Below, piece by piece: positions 1 to 6,691 of a DNA stretch of 12,928 nucleotides. The position numbers were made by a program, and so were the translations under genes. The notes below the pieces were generated by a model, which worked only from the letters and a program-made list of their open reading frames with translations, ran no database searches and was not told the DNA's origin. Source of the stretch: Deltaproteobacteria bacterium UBA5756 (lineage in GTDB: Bacteria > Desulfobacterota > Syntrophorhabdia > Syntrophorhabdales > Syntrophorhabdaceae); contig DIFE01000107.1 in assembly GCA_002418985.1 (NCBI GenBank), positions 1 to 12,928 of the forward strand, in the 5' to 3' direction. The first letter of the stretch is position 1, and every line of letters begins with the position of its first letter.

Positions 1-24
1 AAGTGGGTTATTTTGGACAGCAGT

Positions 25-107
25 GGTAATGGGTAATAGGTGATGGGTTATGGGAAGGATATCTTCTTTTCCTATCACCTATTACCCATTACCTATCACC
101 TGTCCCC
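25..107. repeat. Heptamer-built palindromic element, copy 1 (end of SPFH unit)
   Basis: An inverted repeat with a perfect 20-bp arm (25-44 pairing with 74-93) and further partial pairing toward a central GATATC. Both arms, read toward the centre, are strings of 7-base units close to GGTNATR: GGTAATG, GGTAATA, GGTGATG, GGTTATG, GGAAGGA on plus, and GGGGACA, GGTGATA, GGTAATG, GGTAATA, GGTGATA, GGAAAAG on minus. The outer GGGGACA end touches the TAG stop of the 435-aa protein gene. Small ORFs crossing it are artefacts of the repeat. Confidence 0.8.
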
Positions 108-1414
108 TAAATCCTTCTTCCCCATTCCAGGGCGTTCTTCATGAAGCCGCAGTTTATGTCTGGTTGGACATACTCGTGGTTTGTTTCGGCGAAAGGGACG
201 AGGACGAGGAGAGTTTCCTGTACACGTGTCTTTATGTCGGGCAGGCGAGGGAGGACGTCTTTTTTCCTCAAGGCTATGTCGGCGATAATCATTAGTATGG
301 TGTCGAGGGCGTCCTGCACGGGGAGGTTTACGGGAAAGATCGGTTCCCGGGGCAGGGGGTCTGACGTTGTATCGGGATCGGCTATCGTGAATTGCTTTGC
401 CACCCTAAGGAAGGCGGAAGGTGTTGTCTTGAAGGCGGGAACCCACAGATAGAAGGGCTTAGTTTCCCACTCCGGTCTCGGGGCCTTCGGAAGGTTTCCG
501 AATTTGATAAGATCGGCATAGGAGGCGAGTTTTACCCCTTCGATATCGGCCCTGATACGCCAGAAGGGCAGGTAGGTCTTCGGTTTATCGGCGACTTTGT
601 CTGATGTGGCCGTTCTATAGGCTATGCGTTTGAAGCCTTTTCCTTCGGCCTCCCAGGCGCTGCTGCATTGCGAGCAGAACATGATGCAGCTGTCTCTTTC
701 GGCGATCGTGTCCCATCCGCAGTTGGGGCAGATGGTGGGCAGGAAATTTACCTGCCAGTCTCCTGAAAATGTCTCGGTGTCCGAGGGGTCATCGAGAGGG
801 TCGGAATCGATCGTTTCATTCGTGATGGCGTCGAAGAGCTTTCCGTTGCGCGCATAAAAGGGTGCATACACGATACTCACCGTGTCAGCCACGAAGGCCT
901 CTGCGTGGACGCGCTCTTCCTTGACTTCCAGGCGCGTGTCGGAGACCTCTATGTATTCCCCATTCCTTCCTCCCCGGACAAAGCGGGTTTCGGGTATACG
1001 GACAAGTTCATAGGTAATAGCCTTTTTCGTTTCCGCAGAAGACCTGTCGAATACGATTCCGGGTTTTAGGAATATCGTCTTCTCAATGGGTTTCAAAAAC
1101 CTTGTTTTCAACGCCTGGGGCCTTATGCCGAGTGTGGCGGACAGACCCTTCTTCCGGACGGCGAGGAAGGTTTTGTCTATGATTCCATCTTTGATGCCAC
1201 TCGTTTTGCAGAGAAAATGCATACCCCTGAATCGCCAGTAAGGGACATAGATGATGTCTTCAAGGAAGGGGTCCGAAGGGGAAAGGCAGTACCGGAAATA
1301 GTCCCGCGGCTGGATAAAGAGCCTCGTCCTGCAGAAACCGCAGGTGAGCAGCCTGTCCGTCTCTTCGAGGATGACCGGGCCGCCGCATTGGGGACACTGG
1401 TGCTCAATCTGCAT
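107..1414 (-). CDS. 435-aa zinc-ribbon protein with two internal ribbon/YxPFWR modules
   Basis: I recognise no named function. The N-terminus carries a zinc ribbon (Cys7, Cys10, Cys25, Cys28) followed by YVPYWRFRG at 57-64. A second ribbon (Cys229, Cys232, Cys247, Cys250, with an extra Cys243) is followed by YLPFWRIRAD at 281-290, so the protein looks like a duplicated module. A related YAPFYARNGKLFD stretch lies at 183-195. No signal peptide or clear membrane span is seen, although the segment LDTILMIIADIAL (about 370-382) is hydrophobic. It begins 5 bases after the SPFH gene with only a weak ribosome binding site, implying translational coupling, and shares the zinc-ribbon theme with it. 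The TAG stop (107-109) abuts a palindromic repeat element. A joint function with the SPFH protein is inferred from adjacency only. Confidence 0.85.
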   Translation of the reverse strand: MQIEHQCPQCGGPVILEETDRLLTCGFCRTRLFIQPRDYFRYCLSPSDPFLEDIIYVPYWRFRGMHFLCKTSGIKDGIIDKTFLAVRKKGLSATLGIRPQALKTRFLKPIEKTIFLKPGIVFDRSSAETKKAITYELVRIPETRFVRGGRNGEYIEVSDTRLEVKEERVHAEAFVADTVSIVYAPFYARNGKLFDAITNETIDSDPLDDPSDTETFSGDWQVNFLPTICPNCGWDTIAERDSCIMFCSQCSSAWEAEGKGFKRIAYRTATSDKVADKPKTYLPFWRIRADIEGVKLASYADLIKFGNLPKAPRPEWETKPFYLWVPAFKTTPSAFLRVAKQFTIADPDTTSDPLPREPIFPVNLPVQDALDTILMIIADIALRKKDVLPRLPDIKTRVQETLLVLVPFAETNHEYVQPDINCGFMKNALEWGRRI

Positions 1415-1419
1415 CGTTG

Positions 1420-2520
1420 TCAGATCTTCTCGCCGCAGTGATTACAGAAGACTGAACCCTTGAGATTTACAGATCCGCAATGAGGGCACCTGGGCGGCTG
1501 CGCCTCCTGGTCGACGCTTTGCCCGCAGGAAGGACAGAACCTTGCGCGCGCGGGCAGATTCTTCGAACAATGGGAGCATTGGGAAACCACAAGCAGGTGG
1601 TGGCCGCATGATTGACAGAAATACGCATCTTTGGCGATGGGGTTTTGACATTCAGGGCATTTGATCGTGTCGGCGGGCTGGGAAGCCGCCTTCAAGCTCT
1701 CCGCGTACATGGCGGGCATCATGAAACCGAGCCCCATTCCGAGACCTGCGCCAGCCTGGCCGGGGTTCTGCGCGGCGCTTTCCATCGCCATGGCGGCCTT
1801 CATCTTGAGAAGCCTGTTGAGATCGTCGAACATGGCGAGTTTGCTCTTGTCGTCGATGGCCTTCTGGACCTCCTGGGGCGGGGTGATAGAATTGATGTAA
1901 AGACCGGAGAGCTGGATGCCGAAGTGGGAAAAGTCCCTTTCCAGCACCTCGGTCAGTCCGGCCGACATGACATCATATTGTCCCGGCAGGTTGAGGAGAG
2001 TATCAAGATTGTTGCCGAGATAGTCATTGAAACGGGAGAGTACGACCTTTCCCAGGTAGTCCTCGATGTCCTCGACGGTATAGGAGGCCTTTGTTCCCAC
2101 AAGGGTGTTGATGAACAGCGACGGCTGGATAACCCTGATGTTGAACATGCCGAAAGCGCGGAGCCTGATAAGACCGAGTGCGGAATCCTTGAAGGCGACG
2201 GGATCTCTTGTTCCCCATGCAAGGTTTGTAAAGGTCTTCGTGTTGAGGAAATATACCTCGGCACGAAGGGGGCTTGTGAAGCCCCAGGGAAGGCTCAATA
2301 ACTTTGTAATGATGGGAATATTCAGCGTGGAGAGCGTATACCGCCCGGCCCCAACGGCATCGTAAGCCTTTCCTTCGTAAAAAAAGATCGCCGCCTGGCT
2401 TTCGCGGACGGTGAGCTGCGCCCCGTACTTGATGTCCCCGGAACCCTCTTCGGGTACCCTGTGTGCAATCTCCTTGCCCGTGTCATCAAACCATTCGATA
2501 ATTTCGAGGAAATTCCCCAT
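1420..2520 (-). CDS. SPFH-domain protein with three C-terminal zinc ribbons
   Basis: A 366-aa cytosolic-looking protein. Residues about 1-230 resemble the SPFH (stomatin/prohibitin/flotillin) domain of the bacterial group often annotated 'virion core protein-like' or YdjI-like, including the opening IIEWFDDTGKEIAHRVP and the segment GIQLSGLYINSITPPQEVQKAID. No membrane segment is visible. A Met/Ala/Gly-rich linker (about 240-284) leads to three zinc ribbons with identical spacing CX2C-X10-CX2C: Cys288/291/302/305, Cys315/318/329/332 and Cys345/348/359/362. SPFH proteins form large oligomeric scaffolds, often at membranes; the role of this subgroup is poorly defined. It ends 5 bases before the 435-aa zinc-ribbon gene, suggesting a two-component complex. 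Family assignment is good, function unknown. Confidence 0.88.
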   Translation of the reverse strand: MGNFLEIIEWFDDTGKEIAHRVPEEGSGDIKYGAQLTVRESQAAIFFYEGKAYDAVGAGRYTLSTLNIPIITKLLSLPWGFTSPLRAEVYFLNTKTFTNLAWGTRDPVAFKDSALGLIRLRAFGMFNIRVIQPSLFINTLVGTKASYTVEDIEDYLGKVVLSRFNDYLGNNLDTLLNLPGQYDVMSAGLTEVLERDFSHFGIQLSGLYINSITPPQEVQKAIDDKSKLAMFDDLNRLLKMKAAMAMESAAQNPGQAGAGLGMGLGFMMPAMYAESLKAASQPADTIKCPECQNPIAKDAYFCQSCGHHLLVVSQCSHCSKNLPARARFCPSCGQSVDQEAQPPRCPHCGSVNLKGSVFCNHCGEKI

Positions 2521-2547
2521 ACCGTCCCCCTGGTCTTTTTTAGGAGA

Positions 2548-2576
2548 AAAGTACTATGCTTCCCGAAACATGTCAA
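2548..2576 (-). promoter_or_regulatory. Candidate promoter for the SPFH/zinc-ribbon unit
   Basis: Minus-strand TTGACA (2571-2576, perfect -35) is followed after 17 bases by TACTTT (2548-2553, a weak -10 with 3 of 6 matches). Predicted transcription starts about 20 bases before the SPFH gene, whose ATG is preceded by an AGGGGG ribosome binding site. The 149-bp gap and the palindrome before it support independent transcription from the phosphate operon. Confidence 0.4.
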
Positions 2577-2595
2577 TGACGAAGCGCACAGGAGA

Positions 2596-2675
2596 GGGGA
2601 CAGATGATAGGCCACAGGAAAAAACGCTTTTCCCCTAACCCATAACCTATAACCCATTACCTATTATCATTACCC
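2596..2675. repeat. Heptamer-built palindromic element, copy 2 (end of phosphate operon)
   Basis: An imperfect palindrome of about 80 bp. The minus-strand arm is a run of 7-base units (GATAATA, GGTAATG, GGTTATA, GGTTATG, GGTTAGG, GGAAAAG; 2627-2668). The plus-strand arm is GGGGACA, GATGATA, GGCCACA, GGAAAAA (2596-2623). Outer arms match in about 12 of 16 positions, and GGAAAA/TTTTCC closes the inner stem. The pstB1 stop codon (2670-2672) lies within its low-numbered-strand end unit GGGTAAT. It may serve as a 3'-end hairpin or terminator for the operon. The same design occurs at 25-107. Confidence 0.75.
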
Positions 2676-3425
2676 ATATCTTCCCGTAATATATCCCTCG
2701 GTTCTTTCATCCCGGGGAGAGGTGAATATCTGGGAGGTATCGCCGAATTCCACCAGGTCACCGAGCAGCATGAAGCCTGTGTGGTCGGAGACGCGGGCGG
2801 CTTGCTGCATGTTGTGGGTGACTATGAGTATGGTGTAACGCTCCTTCAGTTCCATCATGAGTTCTTCTATTCTCATGGTGGCGATCGGGTCGAGAGCGGA
2901 GCAGGGTTCGTCGAGGAGGATGATCTCCGGTTCCACCGTGAGGAGGCGGGCTACGCACAGGCGCTGTTTCATCTCTTCGGAAAGGTCCAGAGCAGGGGCA
3001 TGGAGCTTGTCTCTGAGTTCGTCCAGGAGCCCCACGGAGTGGAGACAGCGATCGACGATATCCCTCATGGTCTTTCGGCTGCCCATGCCGTGAACCTTCA
3101 GGCCGTACACCATGTTTTCATAGACCGTGAAAGGAAAAGGATTGGGGCGCTGGAAGACCATGCCCACTTTCTTTCTCAGGTTGATGATGTCGATATCTTC
3201 CAGCCGTTCGTTGTGGACGTAGATCTCGCCCTCGATGCGGACGTCATCCTGAAGATCGTTCATGCGGTTGAAACACCGCAGAAGCGTCGACTTTCCGCAT
3301 CCCGACGGGCCTATAAGCGCCGTGATGGCATTGGGGTAAACCTGGAAATCGACGTTCTTCAGTGCATGGAAATCTCCATAATAGAGGTTGAGGTTCTTCG
3401 TTCGAAGGGCGAAATTATCGATCAT
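2670..3425 (-). CDS. pstB: PstB-family ATPase 1: intact catalytic core, degenerate signature (LSEEM)
   Basis: The second 251-aa PstB-type ATPase and last gene of the phosphate operon. Walker A GPSGCGKST (39-47), Q-loop VFQRPNPFP (Gln92), Walker B IILLDE (168-173), D-loop SALD and H-loop IVTHNMQQAA (His204) are canonical for PstB. The signature, however, reads LSEEMKQRLCVAR, with Glu150, Glu151 and Met152 replacing Gly-Gly-Gln. The remainder of the signature helix is conserved and the frame is unbroken, so this is substitution and not a sequencing frameshift. In ABC dimers the signature completes the partner's ATP site, so this protein would complete the site of PstB2, whose own core is defective. 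Its final Gly and TAA stop are embedded in the palindromic repeat at 2596-2675. The C-terminus EGYITGRYG matches the usual PstB ending, so it is not truncated. Confidence 0.94.
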   Translation of the reverse strand: MIDNFALRTKNLNLYYGDFHALKNVDFQVYPNAITALIGPSGCGKSTLLRCFNRMNDLQDDVRIEGEIYVHNERLEDIDIINLRKKVGMVFQRPNPFPFTVYENMVYGLKVHGMGSRKTMRDIVDRCLHSVGLLDELRDKLHAPALDLSEEMKQRLCVARLLTVEPEIILLDEPCSALDPIATMRIEELMMELKERYTILIVTHNMQQAARVSDHTGFMLLGDLVEFGDTSQIFTSPRDERTEGYITGRYG

Positions 3426-4177
3426 CCGAATTTTCCCTGTATGTAATCTTCGGTCTTGCTCTCGGCCGGTGTGGTGAACACCTTTTCCGTGGTATTGTAT
3501 TCAATAAGTTCGCCAAGGTAGAAGAAGGCCGAAAAGTCGCTGATCCGGGCGATTTGTTTCGTATTGTTGGATACGAGTATGATGGTGTATTCCGACTTCA
3601 ACTCGCTCAGGGCGTCTTCTATCTTGGCAGTGGAGACAGGGTCGAGTCCCGAGCATGGTTCGTCGAGGAGAATGATCTCCGGTTTCAGCGCCAGAGTACG
3701 GGCAAGACAAAGTCTTTGCTGCTGCCCTCCGGACAGCTTCAGAGCCGATGTGCTCAGCCTGTCCTTTACCTCATCCCAGAGGAAGGCCTTTTTCAGACTG
3801 TCTTCAACGATATGGTGAAGGCTGGTCCGGTCGGTCGTACCTTTTAATTTCGGTCCATAGGCGATGTTTTCAAATATGGAGCGGGGCAGGGGGATGGGGA
3901 CGGCGAAAACGGTGCCGACGCGCCTGCGCAGTTCGATGGGATTGATACTCCCGTCGAGGATACTCGTGCCGTCGATCGCGGCATCTCCCTCGATCCTGAC
4001 GTTGTTTTCGAAATCGATCATGCGGTTGATGACGGAAATAAGAGTCGACTTGCCGCTGCCCGAAGGTCCCATAAAGCCGGTGATGGTGTTTCTATGGACC
4101 GCTATCGTAATTTCTTTCAGCACCTGTGCTTTGCCGAAAAATACCTTTAGTCTGTCTGTAGAGATCTTGGTGTCCAT
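3422..4177 (-). CDS. pstB: PstB-family ATPase 2: intact signature, Q-loop and H-loop lost
   Basis: A 251-aa PstB-type ABC ATPase of the phosphate transporter. Walker A GPSGSGKST (37-45), signature LSGGQ (148-152), Walker B IILLDE (168-173) and D-loop SGLD are intact. Two catalytic-site residues are replaced: the Q-loop reads VFAVPIPLP with Ala92 instead of Gln, and the H-loop reads LVSNNTKQIA with Asn204 instead of the switch His. It should still bind ATP and offer a normal signature to a partner, but its own hydrolytic core is probably crippled. It starts 6 bases after pstA (TAGGGAAAA before ATG) and overlaps the next pstB by ATGA. The two PstB proteins have equal length and align without gaps over the motifs, so they most likely form a heterodimer. 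The functional consequence is inferred. Confidence 0.93.
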   Translation of the reverse strand: MDTKISTDRLKVFFGKAQVLKEITIAVHRNTITGFMGPSGSGKSTLISVINRMIDFENNVRIEGDAAIDGTSILDGSINPIELRRRVGTVFAVPIPLPRSIFENIAYGPKLKGTTDRTSLHHIVEDSLKKAFLWDEVKDRLSTSALKLSGGQQQRLCLARTLALKPEIILLDEPCSGLDPVSTAKIEDALSELKSEYTIILVSNNTKQIARISDFSAFFYLGELIEYNTTEKVFTTPAESKTEDYIQGKFG

Positions 4178-4183
4178 TTTTCC

Positions 4184-5020
4184 CTATGAATACCGTGCAA
4201 TAGCCTTATTCATGATGTAATAAGCGAGTATATTGATGAGCAGGATGCTCAGAACCAGCACCACGGCTGTTCCGTACGCCTTTTCCATGGAGATGCCTTC
4301 CCGGGCCAGGATATAAAAGTGGACCGCCATGGTTCTGCCGGAGTCCATGACCGAAAGGGGAAGTCTCAGCGAGCTTCCCATGGTGAAGATGATTGCCGCT
4401 GTTTCGCCCACGGCGCGCCCGATACTGAGCATGATCCCGGTGAGTATCCCCGGCATCGCGGCGGGCAGAACAACCTTTTTTATCGTCTCCCACTTGCTCG
4501 CGCTCAGCGAATAGCTGACGATCCTGAGCTGGCGGGGAACAGCCCGTATTGCCTCTTCGGAGGTCCTGATGATGGTGGGGAGGATCATGATGGTCATCGT
4601 CAGCACGCCGGCAAGAAGGGACCAGCCCATCTTGAGCTTGATCACAAAGAAGATGAATCCGAACAGGCCGTAAAGAATCGACGGGATACCGGCCAGGGAT
4701 TCGACGCCGAAACGGATCAACTTCGTGAAAAGGGACTCCCGTGTATACTCGGTCAGGAAGATTGCCGTCCCGAGACCAAGCGGCGTGGCAAAAAGGATCG
4801 ACAGCAGGGCGAGTTGTATCGTACCGACTATGGATGGGAAAATACCGCCCTCCCTTCCCATGTCCTCGGGAAAGGAAAAGATAAAAGCGAAACTCATGTG
4901 GGGAAAACCCTTGAAGAATATTATCGCGATGATGATGATGAGAATCCCGACCGTGAAGAAGGCCTGGACATTGAGCCCCATCCGTACGAGCCGGTTGATT
5001 ATTCGGGGGTTGATTCTCAT
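4184..5020 (-). CDS. pstA: Phosphate ABC transporter permease PstA, with divergent EAA loop
   Basis: The second permease of the Pst channel. The 278-aa product has six likely membrane segments (about 17-36, 62-90, 104-129, 135-152, 188-213, 250-270) and the PstA/PstC motifs FLTEYTRES, ESLAGIPSILYGLFGF and GRAVGETAAIIFTMG. The EAA coupling loop is unusual: where E. coli PstA has REAAYALG, this protein reads RIVSYSLS (166-173), so the conserved Glu is Ile167 and the conserved Gly is Ser173, while the following KWETI..V.LP is kept. The downstream partners include a PstB with altered catalytic loops, which makes this notable. It overlaps pstC by 4 bases and is followed after 6 bases by pstB2. Confidence 0.94.
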   Translation of the reverse strand: MRINPRIINRLVRMGLNVQAFFTVGILIIIIAIIFFKGFPHMSFAFIFSFPEDMGREGGIFPSIVGTIQLALLSILFATPLGLGTAIFLTEYTRESLFTKLIRFGVESLAGIPSILYGLFGFIFFVIKLKMGWSLLAGVLTMTIMILPTIIRTSEEAIRAVPRQLRIVSYSLSASKWETIKKVVLPAAMPGILTGIMLSIGRAVGETAAIIFTMGSSLRLPLSVMDSGRTMAVHFYILAREGISMEKAYGTAVVLVLSILLINILAYYIMNKAIARYS

Positions 5021-5880
5021 TTTGCGATTTTCCTCTTTATTCCGAAGTTGGCGATATAATTAAGTATCATTATTATGACCATGAGGACCACGCCCGTCGA
5101 AAAGAGTCCGAGCCGGTGGTCGCCCGTGGCGTAGGCGAGTTCCAGGGCGATGTTGCCCGTGAGTGTCCTCAAGGGGTCCAGGATGCTTCCTGGTATCTTG
5201 AGGGCGTTGCCGGCAATCATGATGACTGCCATCGTTTCCCCTATGGCCCTGCCCATGCCCAGGATGAAGCTTGCCAGTATGCCCGATTTGGCGGAGGGGA
5301 TGATGACCTTGTATATTGTCTGCCATTTTGTCGCGCCCATGGCGGCTGAGCCTTCCCGGTAGGTCTTGGGAACGCTGACCAGGGCGTCGAAGGAAATGCT
5401 GATGATCGTCGGCAGGATCATAACGCCGAGCACGAGGGATGTGGATATGAGTGAAAATCCCGATCCCCCGAGATAATTCCTTACGAGAGGCACGATGTAG
5501 ATGACGCCGAGAAAGCCGAAGACGACAGAAGGAATTCCGGCCAGCAATTCGAGGGCCGGTTTGAGGAACATCTTCATCTTCTTCCCCGAATACTCCGACA
5601 GGTAAATTGCGCAGGATAGACCCATGGGTGCGCCGATGACAAGCGCCCCGATGGTGACGAGGAAGGAGGATATGATCATCGGGAAGATGCCGAAATAACC
5701 CTTGGTCGGAGCCCATTTGAAGCCGAAGATGATGTTCTTGACCCCCACCTTGAGGAACAGAGGCAGACCCTCGGCAAGGATAAAGAGGAAGATGAGAAAA
5801 AGAAAGAGAAGCGACGAGAGAGCAAAGGCAACGAGCACCCACTTGACGAATCGCTCCTTGAAAACAGTTCTGTCAATCAT
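5017..5880 (-). CDS. pstC: Phosphate ABC transporter permease PstC
   Basis: One of the two inner-membrane permeases forming the phosphate channel. The 287-aa product shows about six hydrophobic segments (near residues 13-36, 65-95, 108-131, 141-162, 194-222 and 258-280). Family motifs include LSEYSGKKMK, LELLAGIPSVVFGFLG (110-125) and the cytoplasmic EAA loop REGSAAMGATKWQTI (175-189), whose conserved Glu176 and Gly182 are intact and should dock onto a PstB nucleotide-binding domain. Order before PstA and the AGIPSVVFGFLG segment identify PstC. It overlaps pstS by 8 bases and pstA by an ATGA, indicating coupled translation. Confidence 0.95.
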   Translation of the reverse strand: MIDRTVFKERFVKWVLVAFALSSLLFLFLIFLFILAEGLPLFLKVGVKNIIFGFKWAPTKGYFGIFPMIISSFLVTIGALVIGAPMGLSCAIYLSEYSGKKMKMFLKPALELLAGIPSVVFGFLGVIYIVPLVRNYLGGSGFSLISTSLVLGVMILPTIISISFDALVSVPKTYREGSAAMGATKWQTIYKVIIPSAKSGILASFILGMGRAIGETMAVIMIAGNALKIPGSILDPLRTLTGNIALELAYATGDHRLGLFSTGVVLMVIIMILNYIANFGIKRKIAK

Positions 5881-6688
5881 AGAACCCCACGAGCCCTTCG
5901 TTCTTTAGTATGGTCTGTCCTTCTTTGGAAAGGATGTAATCGACGAACTGTCTGGCCTTCGGCTCCAATTCGCCGTTGGTTATGTAAAGGAAAGGCCGCA
6001 CGATCTTATAGCGGCCGGATTTGATGGTTTTTATGGACGGGCTTACTCCGTCGATCGCAACGGGTTTCACCTTCTTGTCGACAAGGCCCATGGAGATGTA
6101 TCCGATGGCATAGGGATCGGTGGCGACGACTTCCTTTACGGAGCCGTTGGAGTCCTGAACCATGGTGGCGTCATTGATCTCTTTGCCTTTCATGACCAGG
6201 TCTTCGAAAGCGCTTCGGGTCCCGGATCCTTCCTCTCGCGAAACGGCATCTATCTTCCTGTCCTTCCAACCCAACTGGCTCCAGTTTGAGATACGGCCGC
6301 TGAAGATCTGGCGTACCTGGTCGAGACCCATTTCAGTGACGGGGTTTTCGGGATGGACGACCACCACGATCCCATCATGGCAGATGGTGATCGTATTGAG
6401 TGTCTTTTCCCCTTCCTTCAATTCCCTCGAGGACATCCCAAGATCGACAGTGTTGTTGATCACGGCCTGGATGCCGGCCGTGGAACCCCCTCCCTGCACG
6501 TCGATGATGAAGTTCTTGTGGTCCACCACGAAGTGTTCGGCCAGTTTTTCCGTGAAAGGCATGACCGAAGTGGAGCCGGCAATAGTTATAGTATGCTTCC
6601 GGCCGGGCCTGTCATTGGAATTGGGGGAACAGGAGACAAGAAATGCACACAGCAGAGGTAGTATGATGGCCCAACGTCTGAGACGCAT
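5873..6688 (-). CDS. pstS: Phosphate ABC transporter, phosphate-binding lipoprotein PstS
   Basis: The high-affinity phosphate receptor that captures inorganic phosphate in the periplasm and delivers it to PstC/PstA. The 271-aa precursor begins with a basic, hydrophobic signal (MRLRRWAIILPLLCAFLVSC) ending in a plausible lipobox, LVSC at 17-20, so it is probably lipid-anchored through Cys20. Phosphate-loop motifs are present: IAGSTSVMPF (37-45), QGGGSTAG (65-72) and SREEGSGTRSAFED (150-163), with Arg158 in the position of the phosphate-contacting arginine of the family. The short PstS length matches the compact family type. It lies 3 bases after phoU, with AGGA before the ATG, and its stop overlaps the pstC start by 8 bases. 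Confidence 0.95.
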   Translation of the reverse strand: MRLRRWAIILPLLCAFLVSCSPNSNDRPGRKHTITIAGSTSVMPFTEKLAEHFVVDHKNFIIDVQGGGSTAGIQAVINNTVDLGMSSRELKEGEKTLNTITICHDGIVVVVHPENPVTEMGLDQVRQIFSGRISNWSQLGWKDRKIDAVSREEGSGTRSAFEDLVMKGKEINDATMVQDSNGSVKEVVATDPYAIGYISMGLVDKKVKPVAIDGVSPSIKTIKSGRYKIVRPFLYITNGELEPKARQFVDYILSKEGQTILKNEGLVGFYD

Positions 6689-6691
6689 ATT

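Noticed and set aside
25..107. CRISPR-like array
   Set aside because: Units are 7 bases with no spacers and are arranged as a palindrome.
50..295. 81-aa plus-strand ORF with PITYYPLPIT-like start
   Set aside because: It translates the repeat element and then runs antisense through the 435-aa gene.
2322..2657. 111-aa minus-strand ORF starting MGYRLWVRGKAFF upstream of and overlapping the SPFH gene
   Set aside because: Its N-terminal part is a translation of the heptamer palindrome and the rest is an out-of-frame shadow of the SPFH gene; no independent coding signal.
2970..2984. LSEEM in PstB1 as a sequencing or assembly error
   Set aside because: Three consecutive codons are changed with the reading frame and both flanks intact, and the complementary changes in PstB2 argue for real divergence.
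2781..3446. 221-aa plus-strand ORF and other long plus-strand ORFs opposite pst, tilS and ftsH genes
   Set aside because: They are antisense shadows of well-identified minus-strand genes; none shows a ribosome binding site or recognisable motif.
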